NCBI GenBank assembly: GCA_041736675.1
Contig: JBGSTD010000007.1
Span: forward strand, 12,440-76,439
Direction of reading: 5' to 3'
Source: Salaquimonas sp041736675
GTDB taxonomy: Bacteria > Pseudomonadota > Alphaproteobacteria > Rhizobiales > Rhizobiaceae
DNA length: 64,000 nt
The position numbers and the translations under genes were made by a program. The notes beneath the pieces were generated by a model, which was not told where the DNA came from, did no database searches, and was given only the letters and a program-made list of their open reading frames with translations. Shown here one piece after another: positions 25,915-34,396 of this stretch (within the stretch, counting starts at the first letter, position 1; the number at the start of each line of letters is the position of its first letter).

Positions 25915-27027
25915 ATGCCGCATAAACCCAATGCACTTCTCAAAAAGATCGCACGTCTGATTGAATTGAACGGCCCGATCAGCCTAGGTGATTTCATGCA
26001 CATTGCCATGGCCGACCCGCAACTGGGATATTACAAAAAGCGGACATCCATCGGCAGAACAGGCGATTTCATCACTGCGCCTGAGATCAGCCAGATGTTC
26101 GGGGAGTTCATCGCGGTCTGGTGCATTTCGCTCTGGCACCAAATGGGACAGCCTGATCCTTTTTGCCTTGCCGAGCTTGGCCCGGGAAAGGGCACCCTGA
26201 TGAAAGACCTGCTGCGCGCAGCGCGCAGCGATCCGGCATTTTCCGCTGCTGTCAAAGTTGTGCTTGTTGAAACCAGCGACCGGCTGCAACAGGCACAGCG
26301 GGAAAACCTGCCGCCCGAATGGTTGCAGAATGAAAAAACAATTTGGCATACCGATATCGCATCCTTGCCTGAAATGCCCGCAATCATCATTGCCAACGAG
26401 TTTCTCGATGTTGTCCCATTCCGCCAATATGTGAAATCATCAGGAAAATGGCACGAAATAGGCATATCCTTGGCAGCAGAAAACCGGCTTCAGAAAGTTG
26501 CCCTGGCAAATACCCTGGATGAAACCCTGCTGCCACCTAACGCGGCCAGCGAGCCGGACGGCGCCATTTTTGAACATGCCCCCGCCCGCGAAGCTATCAT
26601 TGAAAACCTCAGCACCCATCTGATTCGACATCAGGGTGCCGCGCTGTTTATCGACTACGGCCATCTGCAATCAGGATTTGGTGACACATTTCAGGCAATG
26701 GCCGCACACGATTATGCAGATCCATTGGAGGCTCCCGGCGAGGTTGATCTGACTTCCCACGTTGATTTCGATGCGCTTGCAAATGTTGCACGGCACGCGG
26801 GAATCGCCGCCGTGCAAACCCAAACTCAGGGTGAGTTCCTGCTTGAACTGGGATTGCTGCAGCGCGCAGGGGCCCTGGGCGCAGGCAAGCAGGTGGAAAT
26901 TCAAGACCGCATCAGATCCGAGGTGGAGCGCCTCGCGGGCCCCGATCAGATGGGCACTCTGTTTAAGGTGATGGCGATTTCAACGCTGAAATCCGGCCTT
27001 CCGGGTTTTCCAGAAACAGGCAATTGA
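25915..27027 (+). CDS. SAM-dependent methyltransferase, MidA/NDUFAF7 family
   Basis: The 370-residue protein belongs to the class I methyltransferase family of human NDUFAF7, which methylates an arginine of a complex I subunit. Motifs include NGPISLGDFMHIAMADPQLGYYKK, GRTGDFITAPEISQMFGE, the SAM-binding LAELGPGKGTLMKDLLRA, NEFLDVVPFRQY and FIDYGHLQSGFGDTFQA. ATG 25915 lies eight bases after lgt; the frame extends into lgt but only by chance. In alphaproteobacteria it is usually placed between lgt and pgeF, as here. The substrate in bacteria is inferred from the eukaryotic homologue. Confidence 0.92.
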   Translation: MPHKPNALLKKIARLIELNGPISLGDFMHIAMADPQLGYYKKRTSIGRTGDFITAPEISQMFGEFIAVWCISLWHQMGQPDPFCLAELGPGKGTLMKDLLRAARSDPAFSAAVKVVLVETSDRLQQAQRENLPPEWLQNEKTIWHTDIASLPEMPAIIIANEFLDVVPFRQYVKSSGKWHEIGISLAAENRLQKVALANTLDETLLPPNAASEPDGAIFEHAPAREAIIENLSTHLIRHQGAALFIDYGHLQSGFGDTFQAMAAHDYADPLEAPGEVDLTSHVDFDALANVARHAGIAAVQTQTQGEFLLELGLLQRAGALGAGKQVEIQDRIRSEVERLAGPDQMGTLFKVMAISTLKSGLPGFPETGN

Positions 27028-27158
27028 AACTTTCTGAAAATGTAACCGCCAAATTTGCGACACCTTTCTGATCATTTTCTTCCCTTGACTTGGACAGTTC
27101 CTGCCCCCAACACTTCAACCGTTAAATTGCCAAATCCTGTTTTGAGAATGCAGACATC

Positions 27159-27944
27159 ATGCCCGCAACAAGCATCGAACTTGCCCCTGTGAAATTCCCG
27201 GACCTTGAAAGCCTCGAGCGCATCGAACACGGCTTTTTTACCCGCCCGGGCGGTGTATCCAAAGGAATTTACAAAGGCCTCAACGTAGGCCTCGGTTCAG
27301 ACGACAACAAAGACGACATCGAGGAGAACCGCAAGCGTGTCGTCAACTACTTCTCTGTTCCCGTGCATAATCTGGTTACCCCCTTCCAGGTGCATTCCGC
27401 CGATCCCCTGATCATCGACAAGCCGTTCGAGGGTGCCCGCCCGAAAGCAGATGCCGTCGTGACAAAGACACCTGGCCTCATTGCGGGAATCCTTACTGCG
27501 GATTGCGGCCCGGTTCTCTTTGCTGACCCGAATGCCGGCGTTGTCGCCTCCGCCCATGCAGGCTGGCAGGGCGCTACTGGCGGTATCCTTGAAAATACGG
27601 TGAACGCAATGGAATCACTGGGGGCTGCAAGAAACAATATCACCGCGATACTTGGCCCTACAATCAGCCAAAAACATTATGAGGTAGGGCCGGAGTTTGT
27701 CGAACGGTTGATAACAATGGACAAGAAAAATGAAAGATGGTTGATCCCCTCCGGCAAAAAGGATCACGCAATGTTCGATCTTCCCGGATACATTGTTAAC
27801 CGGCTTCAAAATTTTGGTGTCACTGCTCAATGGACCGGCCACTGCACTTACGCAGATGAAAACCTGTTTTATTCCTACCGCAGAAAAACCCATCGCAATG
27901 AACCGGATTACGGGCGGCAATTATCTGCAATATGCATCATCTGA
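27159..27944 (+). CDS. pgeF: Peptidoglycan editing factor PgeF (multicopper polyphenol oxidase fold)
   Basis: PgeF (YfiH) family proteins remove wrongly placed L-serine from peptidoglycan precursors and have also been called laccases and purine nucleoside enzymes. The 261-residue protein has the family signatures HGFFTRPGGVSKGIYKGLN, PFQVHSADP, GILTADCGPVLFADP, AHAGWQGATGGILENT and the C-terminal TYADENLFYSYRR with DYGRQLSAI; the metal-site histidines and cysteine are present. It follows the lgt-MidA pair after 131 bases, the usual order in the group. Confidence 0.94.
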   Translation: MPATSIELAPVKFPDLESLERIEHGFFTRPGGVSKGIYKGLNVGLGSDDNKDDIEENRKRVVNYFSVPVHNLVTPFQVHSADPLIIDKPFEGARPKADAVVTKTPGLIAGILTADCGPVLFADPNAGVVASAHAGWQGATGGILENTVNAMESLGAARNNITAILGPTISQKHYEVGPEFVERLITMDKKNERWLIPSGKKDHAMFDLPGYIVNRLQNFGVTAQWTGHCTYADENLFYSYRRKTHRNEPDYGRQLSAICII

Positions 27945-28117
27945 AACCGTAACTTGTTTCGCGGTGCCATCAAATTGACCTGATCCGGCAATAGGACCAA
28001 AAACCTGAACGATTCTCGGGAAATCCAAACTTAAAGGTTGTTTCCTTGCGGATAGGTCTTAAAACCAAATGGTACTGGTTATTGAAACAAGCAGCGGCAA
28101 ATATAAAGGATGTTTCA

Positions 28118-28747
28118 ATGCTCTTTTTTGGCATTTTCAAAAGAGTCTCACAAAATACTCTCGGGAAAATCCCGAACCTGTTTATGATCGCAGGACTGCT
28201 CGTATTAACTGCCTGCAACGCGGGTTCGCTTGGTGAGGGGCTGGAAAGCTCTGCAAAACCAAGCCCCAGCCAGACACTGAACAGCCCTCAGCCAGCGACC
28301 GAAAATTCCCTGGCCTCGCCTGATCCCCAAACGGCACAGTCACAGATTCCGTTGGCAGGGGACAATCAGGTAGCCTCGCTGCCAACCGGCAAGTCGGTAA
28401 CCTTCTTGCCCGTCTCAAACGCACCGCAAGTAGCCGTTTCGAATCTTGCCAAATCCATTCGTACAGCATCCGCCAACAATGGTCTTCCTGTTGTCGCATC
28501 GATTGCGGACGGTGCCCAGTATCAGGTAAAGGGGTATTTCTCCGCGCTTGAAGATGGCTCAGGAACTTTGCTGGTATATGTGTGGGATGTGCTGGACCGC
28601 AACAACAAGCGCGTCTACCGCATCAACGGTCAGGAACAGACGGCATCAAAATCCTCAGACCCCTGGGGTGCGATTTCGCCGGATATGCTGGACAAGGTAG
28701 CCAACACAACAGTAACCCAATTGAAGAGCTGGCTCGGCAATCGCTAG
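28118..28747 (+). CDS. Lipoprotein of unknown function
   Basis: The 209-residue protein has a hydrophobic signal ending in the lipobox LTAC (Cys at about 33), so it is likely modified by the Lgt encoded upstream. A Pro/Ser/Thr/Gln-rich linker follows (about 40-105), then a globular C-terminal region (ASIADGAQYQVKGYFSALED, GTLLVYVWDVLDRNNKRVYRING, ending TQLKSWLGNR), which suggests a beta-rich domain. AAAGG six bases before ATG 28118 supports this start over one 24 codons upstream. I do not recognise a family. It stands alone before prs. Confidence 0.75.
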   Translation: MLFFGIFKRVSQNTLGKIPNLFMIAGLLVLTACNAGSLGEGLESSAKPSPSQTLNSPQPATENSLASPDPQTAQSQIPLAGDNQVASLPTGKSVTFLPVSNAPQVAVSNLAKSIRTASANNGLPVVASIADGAQYQVKGYFSALEDGSGTLLVYVWDVLDRNNKRVYRINGQEQTASKSSDPWGAISPDMLDKVANTTVTQLKSWLGNR

Positions 28748-28971
28748 ATCAGGATTCGGCAAACCCGGCGCCAATTTCAAACTTTTGCCGGTTGCCGCTA
28801 CGGCAGAGTTCTGTCATCGGCAAGGTTTTCTACAGCATAATGCAAATAAGGCATTTTTGCACATTGATGCAGCGCACTGCTTCCCGTATAGGAACACCAC
28901 AATCAGGGCGCGGGGTCATCTCAAACAGTGTTTGAATTTGGTCTTGCCATGAAACGTCGGGCCACGAGTTC

Positions 28972-29904
28972 ATGAAATTATTCGCAGGCAATTCAAACCG
29001 CCTACTTGCCGGGCAAATCTGCAATTATCTGGACATTCAGCTTGGAAAGGCGAATGTCAGACGCTTCGCTGACCAGGAAGTGTTTGTGGAAATTCTCGAA
29101 AACGTGCGCGGCGAAGATTGCTTTATCCTTCAATCGACTTCCTATCCGGCAAATGACAACCTGATGGAACTGTTGATCATGATGGATGCCCTGAAGAGGG
29201 CGTCTGCCAAACGCATTACGGCCGTGCTGCCCTATTTTGGCTATGCCCGACAAGACCGAAAGCCGGGGCCGCGCACACCTATTTCGGCAAAAGTGGTTGC
29301 CAATCTAATCACCACCGCAGGTGCCGACCGCGTTTTGACACTCGATTTGCATGCTGCCCAGATTCAGGGCTTTTTCGATATTCCAACGGACAATCTGTTC
29401 GCTGTTCCGGTACTGTCACGCGATGTAAAACAGAACTACGCTCTTGAAAACGTTGTAGTGGTGTCACCCGATGTTGGCGGTGTTGTTCGCGCGAGGGCAC
29501 TCGCCAAGCGTCTCGATTCGCAACTCGCCATTGTCGACAAACGCCGCGACCGCCCGGGCGAATCAGAAGTCATGAACGTCATCGGTAATGTTGAGGGCAA
29601 AGACTGTATTCTGATTGATGATATCATCGATTCAGGCGGCACCCTGTGCAATGCAGCCGAGGCTTTGCTTACCAAGGGCGCAACCAGCGTAACCGCCTAT
29701 ATCACCCATGGCGTGCTTTCAGGCGGAGCCGTCTCAAGGATTACGTCTTCCAAACTTAAGGAACTGGTAATAACCGATTCAATAGAGCCGACTACTGCCG
29801 TTGAAACCGCCCACAATATCCGGGTTGTCTCGGTTGCAGAGCTTGTCGGCGAAGCCATTCAGCGCACAGCGCTTGAAAAATCGGTTTCAAGCCTTTTCGA
29901 TTGA
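28972..29904 (+). CDS. prs: Ribose-phosphate pyrophosphokinase
   Basis: Prs makes PRPP from ribose 5-phosphate and ATP for nucleotide, histidine and tryptophan synthesis. The 310-residue class I enzyme shows RFADQEVFVEILENVRGEDC, the flexible PYFGYARQDRK loop, LTLDLHAAQIQGFF, VVVSPDVGGVVRARALAKRL and the PRPP-binding CILIDDIIDSGGTLCNAAEAL. Length is normal. It supplies PRPP to enzymes such as Apt, also encoded in this window. Confidence 0.97.
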   Translation: MKLFAGNSNRLLAGQICNYLDIQLGKANVRRFADQEVFVEILENVRGEDCFILQSTSYPANDNLMELLIMMDALKRASAKRITAVLPYFGYARQDRKPGPRTPISAKVVANLITTAGADRVLTLDLHAAQIQGFFDIPTDNLFAVPVLSRDVKQNYALENVVVVSPDVGGVVRARALAKRLDSQLAIVDKRRDRPGESEVMNVIGNVEGKDCILIDDIIDSGGTLCNAAEALLTKGATSVTAYITHGVLSGGAVSRITSSKLKELVITDSIEPTTAVETAHNIRVVSVAELVGEAIQRTALEKSVSSLFD

Positions 29905-30034
29905 TCATTGGTCGGGTCCGGTACATCTCCCATGTAGTCACATTGATGATTGTCTATCGCGCGGGCAACTGGCACAATGTGCAAGTCGGATATTCGCCCA
30001 ATGCGTTCCGCCCAGCACATCCCAGGCAAAAACC

Positions 30035-30571
30035 ATGAAGACGTTCATTCTTGCATCCTTGATAGCCATAAACGGAATATTGGCATCTGTGCCAGTTGCG
30101 GCACAGGAAAAAACCAGGGCAATCGGCACCCTTGAATGCTTCGTCGATGAAGGTTCCGGCTATTTGGTGGGTTCGAGCAAGGATGTCAGTTGTACCTTTG
30201 TTTCACCTGAGGGCATTGCCCTGGAAAATTACATCGGCGAATTCACCAAATATGGTCTCGACATCGGCTTCACCCGGGAAACAAAGCTGATATGGTCGGT
30301 GTTTGTACCCAAATACAGCGTTTATCAGAATGGCTCGCTCGCCGGCAACTATGCCGGGGCATCGGCTTCCGCCAGCCTGGCCTATGGGCTGGGAGCAAGC
30401 GTCCTGATCGGCGGATTGTCCGAAAATTTTGCCTTGCAACCTTTCAAGGTCGGAACCCAAAAAGGTGTAAACTTGGCAATTGGCATCACGCGCATGCAAT
30501 TGCGCTCGGTTGAGGACACGGATATGGACGGCGTGGAGCCCTCTCCTGAAATCGAAGTCCCGAAAAACTGA
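30035..30571 (+). CDS. DUF992 family secreted protein
   Basis: The 178-residue protein has a Sec signal peptide (about 1-24, cleavage near VAAQ|EK) and the DUF992 body: IGTLECFVDEGSGYLVGSSKDVSCTF, ENYIGEFTKYGLDIGFT, LIWSVFVPK, GNYAGASASASLAYGLGASVLIGG and FALQPFKVGTQKGVNLAIG. This family is common in Hyphomicrobiales and has no established role; most members are predicted periplasmic. The frame is open far upstream into prs, but only ATG 30035 gives the signal peptide. It converges on chrA. Confidence 0.88.
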   Translation: MKTFILASLIAINGILASVPVAAQEKTRAIGTLECFVDEGSGYLVGSSKDVSCTFVSPEGIALENYIGEFTKYGLDIGFTRETKLIWSVFVPKYSVYQNGSLAGNYAGASASASLAYGLGASVLIGGLSENFALQPFKVGTQKGVNLAIGITRMQLRSVEDTDMDGVEPSPEIEVPKN

Positions 30572-30587
30572 CAAAGTATCGGACCCA

Positions 30588-31868
30588 TCAAAGTGCGAAA
30601 AGCGCCATACCTGCGATTGTCGAAGCAGCAAGTACTTTGAACATCCCGCCACCGCGAAAGAGAAAGATCGCCGATACCAACGCTATTGCCCCGGCTTGCC
30701 AGTTGAATGAGACAAGGACGGGCAGATCAAGCAACGCAGGCCCTGCCGCAGTTCGTAGCACCTCATCGAAAAGCACATGAATACCAAACCAGAGTGAAAG
30801 ATTTGCGATAACACCGACCACAGCGGCAGTGATCGCGGCAAGTGCGCCAGAAAGCATCTTGTTGCCGCGCATTGCCTCCATGAAAGGCGCGCCCATGAAT
30901 ATCCAGATGAAACAGGGAATGAATGTTACCCATAAGGTAATCAGCGCCCCAAGCAGCCCTGAAACCAGTGGATCAAACATTCCGGCATCGCGAAATGCAC
31001 CGACGAACCCCACAAATACCAGAACCAGAATAAGCGGCCCGGGGGTCGTTTCGGCCAAACCAAGGCCTGTGAGCATTTCATCAGGCTTCAACCAGTTGTA
31101 GACCTCCACTGCCTGCTGACCGACATAGGCAAGGACGGCATAGGCTCCGCCAAAGGTCACGACAGCAGTTTTTGAAAAAAACAGGGCCTCCTTTGCGAAA
31201 ACACTTTGGGGCGCGAAATGGAAAACCAGCAGTGCCAGCGGTAAAAGCCAAAGGAAAATCGCCCATGTCAAGACCATAGCAACATGGCGTATAGGCCGTT
31301 GAACCGGGGTCGGATCAGCCCTGTCCTGCCCGTTTGAAAACGATGTCGAGAACAGTGCGCCAATAGCTGCTGCAAGCAGGATAACAACCGGAAAAGGAAC
31401 CTTGAATACCGCCAGCAAGACAAAACCGGCTATTGCCAGAATCCAGCTCTGCCATCCCTTGAGCGCACGCTTTGAAACTTTCACCAGCGCCTGCAGGACA
31501 ATGGCAAGAACAGCCGCCTTGAGACCAAACAGCATACCAGACACGACCGGCATTTGTCCCAGATACACAAAAAGCATGGACAACGCCATGAGCACAAGCG
31601 CACCTGGGAGGACAAACAGTAATCCGGCAATAATTCCGCCTTTCACCCCGCGCAGCTGCCACCCGGCATAAGTGGCAAGCTGCATCGCTTCAGGCCCCGG
31701 CAGCAGCATGCAGAAATTGAGTGCATGCAGAAACCGTTTCTCATCCAGCCATTTCTTTTCATCCACCAGTATGGTGTGCATCAGCGCAATCTGCCCCGCA
31801 GGCCCGCCAAAGGACAAAAGGCCAATCTTGCCAAAGGTATTAAATAGCTCTCTTGTCGAAACCGTCAT
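30588..31868 (-). CDS. chrA: Chromate transporter ChrA
   Basis: ChrA exports chromate and confers resistance. The 426-residue protein is the long form with two homologous CHR domains, each with several membrane helices: FGKIGLLSFGGPAGQIALMH plus LPGPEAMQLATYAGW in the first half, and FFSKTAVVTFGGAYAVLAYVGQ plus GLGLAETTPGPLILVLVFVG in the second. Its ATG overlaps the chrB stop by four bases (ATGA), so translation is probably coupled. There are about ten membrane helices. Chromate as substrate is the family assignment; some members move other oxyanions. Confidence 0.93.
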   Translation of the reverse strand: MTVSTRELFNTFGKIGLLSFGGPAGQIALMHTILVDEKKWLDEKRFLHALNFCMLLPGPEAMQLATYAGWQLRGVKGGIIAGLLFVLPGALVLMALSMLFVYLGQMPVVSGMLFGLKAAVLAIVLQALVKVSKRALKGWQSWILAIAGFVLLAVFKVPFPVVILLAAAIGALFSTSFSNGQDRADPTPVQRPIRHVAMVLTWAIFLWLLPLALLVFHFAPQSVFAKEALFFSKTAVVTFGGAYAVLAYVGQQAVEVYNWLKPDEMLTGLGLAETTPGPLILVLVFVGFVGAFRDAGMFDPLVSGLLGALITLWVTFIPCFIWIFMGAPFMEAMRGNKMLSGALAAITAAVVGVIANLSLWFGIHVLFDEVLRTAAGPALLDLPVLVSFNWQAGAIALVSAIFLFRGGGMFKVLAASTIAGMALFAL

Positions 31869-32692
31869 GTCATTTTCCTGCCGGCTTTAATCGTTGGCCA
31901 ATTGTGATCTTCATCAAAAGCGTCCCTCGCCCAACGGTACAAAGCATCATAGATTGCAAGTCCCGCATCAAGTTGTTGCAAATCATCCTTGTACATTCGA
32001 GACAAACCAAGTGAAACAGCCAATAGCCCTGCCGCTTCAGGGGCCAAATCATGACGGTTTGTATCCGCACCGCGAACAATTATGCTGAGGCGTTCCAACG
32101 CTTCGCTTTTTAGGCCGAATTCTTCGATGAACGTATCAAAACTGCATTGCTCGCCGCGATGGCTAAAGAATACATCATCGACATCAAACGGTGTTGCCGT
32201 GTATTTGTCTGCAATATTCAAAACCTGAGAGGGATCTACAAACAAGAACCGGGCTTTTGGATCAACAAATCTTCTAATAAGCCAGGGGCAGGCTATGCGG
32301 TCGATCTTGGGTCTGTGACGGGTTACCCACAACGTATGATTTTCCTTGGTCAGGCCAGGAATTTTTGCGGCCGGGATCAGGATTTCATTGGCATCACGCC
32401 ATGCAAAATTGCCGCCTTCAAGACTTTCCGCCTGAACTCCATAATTTCGCAGAACAGCAGCAGCGCCCTGGCTCAGTTTCAGACCTTTTTGGCAAATGAC
32501 AACAACCCCTTTGCCCTCCAGAGAAGGCGAAAGATCGGCTACTTGCAAGAACGGGTAACGACTAGCCCCTGGGATAAGCCTCGGATCAGCGTGAAAATCC
32601 TCATCAATGCTAACATCAATCAGGATTGGACAATCGGGGGTACCAACCAGTCTGGACAATTGCGAAACAGTTATTTGATTTGGAGACGCCAT
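31865..32692 (-). CDS. chrB: Rhodanese-ChrB fusion, chromate resistance protein
   Basis: The 275-residue protein combines an N-terminal rhodanese domain (about 5-105; ILIDVSIDEDFHADPRLIPGA, and a catalytic-loop cysteine in VVVICQKGLKLSQG) with a C-terminal ChrB-type domain (about 125-270; WVTRHRPKIDRIACPWLIRRFVDP, FFSHRGEQCSFDTFIEEF, RGADTNRHDLAPEAAGL). ChrB proteins regulate or support chromate efflux; a fused rhodanese form is common with ChrA in alphaproteobacteria. GGAGG nine bases before ATG 32692 gives the start. It overlaps chrA by four bases. Confidence 0.9.
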   Translation of the reverse strand: MASPNQITVSQLSRLVGTPDCPILIDVSIDEDFHADPRLIPGASRYPFLQVADLSPSLEGKGVVVICQKGLKLSQGAAAVLRNYGVQAESLEGGNFAWRDANEILIPAAKIPGLTKENHTLWVTRHRPKIDRIACPWLIRRFVDPKARFLFVDPSQVLNIADKYTATPFDVDDVFFSHRGEQCSFDTFIEEFGLKSEALERLSIIVRGADTNRHDLAPEAAGLLAVSLGLSRMYKDDLQQLDAGLAIYDALYRWARDAFDEDHNWPTIKAGRKMT

Positions 32693-32828
32693 GCGTCCTA
32701 CCTCCCTGTAAAAGGCTTCATGGACGCGATTATTGGGCTTACGCCTCACGGGGTTATCGCCGACCTCATGGGCTGTAAATGAAATCATTTCACCAAATTG
32801 TCAAGCAGGATGGATGCTGCCAAACACC

Positions 32829-32908
32829 CTTGCACAACAGGGATTTTTGACCTATACACCCTCTCGCCCGTGCAGACACCCTTGGAGGCAGCGCGGGCTT
32901 GTTGTTTT
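32829..32908 (+). promoter_or_regulatory. rplY promoter and terminator-like leader hairpin
   Basis: CTTGCA (32829-32834) and CTATAC (32851-32856) with a 16-base spacer fit the alphaproteobacterial vegetative promoter consensus. The transcript would start near 32863, directly before GCCCGTGC (32866-32873), which pairs with GCGCGGGC (32891-32898); TTGTTGTTTT follows. So the first 45 bases of the rplY leader could form a terminator about 90 bases before the ATG. The arrangement suggests attenuation; the mechanism is inferred. Confidence 0.5.
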
Positions 32909-32997
32909 CTGGATAGCTTTTGGCTGAAAAAGACAGCAATTTCCTTTGGAGCACCCGCTCCGCTGGAAAGCCCTCTACACACGCGAAAGGAAATACC

Positions 32998-33621
32998 ATG
33001 AGCACAAATACACAGCTCAAGGCACATGCGCGCGACCGGGCCGGCAAGGGGGCCGCTCGTGAACTACGCCGCAATAAAATGGTGCCTGCCGTCATTTATG
33101 GCGACAACAAGGATCCCCTGATGATTGCCCTGCCGTACAAGGAGCTTTCGCTCCAGATTCATGCCGGCGGCTTTCTCAATACTGTTCTGGAAATTGAAGT
33201 TGACGGCACAAAGCACAAAGTGCTGCCAAAAGACTTCCAGCGCGAACCGGTTCGTGACTTCTTTACCCATGTGGATTTTCTCCGCATCGGCAAGAACACC
33301 AAGGTTCATGTTGAAATTCCTGTTCACTACATCAACGAAGAAGATTGCCCCGGCATTCGCAAGGGCGGCGTTCTCAACGTTGTTCGCCATCACCTCGAAG
33401 TATCCTGCCGCGCAGATGCGATTCCTGAATATTTTGAAGTTGACCTCGCAGGTCTCAAGATCGAAGATGTTGTGCATGCTTCCAAAATTGCACTTCCATC
33501 AGGTGTTTCACTGACGATTACAGACCGTGACCCGACGATGTGCTCGATTGCAGCTCCAACTGTATCTTCCGGCGCAAGCGACGATGAAGACGAAGCAGAA
33601 GAAAACGGCGACAAAGAGTAA
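32998..33621 (+). CDS. rplY: 50S ribosomal protein L25/general stress protein Ctc
   Basis: L25 binds 5S rRNA. The 207-residue protein is the long CTC/TL5 form: N-terminal 5S-binding domain (LKAHARDRAGKGAARELRRNKMVPAVIYG, about 5-95), then the TL5 beta domain (VHVEIPVHYINEEDCPGIRKGG, HLEVSCRADAIPEYFEVDLAG, about 98-185) and an acidic tail. AAGGAAA before ATG 32998 marks the start; the frame extends upstream through the leader. It is followed by pth after 39 bases, a widely conserved pairing. Confidence 0.96.
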   Translation: MSTNTQLKAHARDRAGKGAARELRRNKMVPAVIYGDNKDPLMIALPYKELSLQIHAGGFLNTVLEIEVDGTKHKVLPKDFQREPVRDFFTHVDFLRIGKNTKVHVEIPVHYINEEDCPGIRKGGVLNVVRHHLEVSCRADAIPEYFEVDLAGLKIEDVVHASKIALPSGVSLTITDRDPTMCSIAAPTVSSGASDDEDEAEENGDKE

Positions 33622-33660
33622 TCTTCAGCCGGCTTGTCGAACCTTGAGGGAGTACTCGCC

Positions 33661-34368
33661 ATGCGCATGATCGTGGGGCTTGGAAATACCGGGGCAAAAT
33701 ATGCCGGACACCGTCACAATATCGGCTTTATGGCGGCGGATGCAATATTCCGCCGCCATTCCTTTTCTCCCTGGCGAAAGAAATTCAAGGCAGAAATCAC
33801 CGAAGGTGAAATCTGCGGCGAAAAGGTTTTGCTCGTCAAACCCCAGACCATGATGAACCTTTCCGGTGAAGCAGTGGGTGAAGCCATGCGGTTTTACAAG
33901 CTGACCCCGGCAGACATCACGGTCATGTATGACGAACTGGACCTTGCGCCCGGCAAGGTTCGCATCAAGATCGGCGGCGGTGCCGGCGGTCATAACGGCA
34001 TCCGCAGCATCGACGCCCATTGCGGCAAGGATTACCGCCGTGTACGCCTCGGCATCGGCCATCCCGGATCTAAGGAACGGGTAACCTCCCATGTGCTGGG
34101 CGACTTTGCCAAGGTCGACAACCAATGGTTGGAGCCGTTGCTGGATAACCTGGCAGATGAAGCCTGTCTTTTGGCAAAGGGCGAGGATGCGCTATTGATG
34201 AACAGGATCGCTCTCAAGACAGGCGATGCAAAGCCCGAAAAGGCGAAACAACCGGCAAGGGCCCAAAGCCATATCCATCAGGCCCGCAGCAATGCACCAA
34301 AGGTTGAGGTTCCAAAAACCGGACCGATGGCTGAACTGCTGAAAAAACTACTCGGAAACAAGGATTAG
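33661..34368 (+). CDS. pth: Peptidyl-tRNA hydrolase
   Basis: Pth releases peptides from stalled peptidyl-tRNA. The 235-residue protein has GLGNTGAKYAGHRHNIGF with catalytic His19, LLVKPQTMMNLSGEAV, VMYDELDLAPGKVRIK and GGGAGGHNGIRS. The first motif has Thr where most family members have Pro (GLGNPG). A C-terminal extension rich in Lys, Ala and Gln (about 190-235) is typical of alphaproteobacteria. GAGGGAG eight bases before ATG 33661 sets the start. It is in one operon with rplY and probably ychF. Confidence 0.96.
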   Translation: MRMIVGLGNTGAKYAGHRHNIGFMAADAIFRRHSFSPWRKKFKAEITEGEICGEKVLLVKPQTMMNLSGEAVGEAMRFYKLTPADITVMYDELDLAPGKVRIKIGGGAGGHNGIRSIDAHCGKDYRRVRLGIGHPGSKERVTSHVLGDFAKVDNQWLEPLLDNLADEACLLAKGEDALLMNRIALKTGDAKPEKAKQPARAQSHIHQARSNAPKVEVPKTGPMAELLKKLLGNKD

Positions 34369-34396
34369 CCCGCAAAGCGGCAACAAGGACAAGAAC

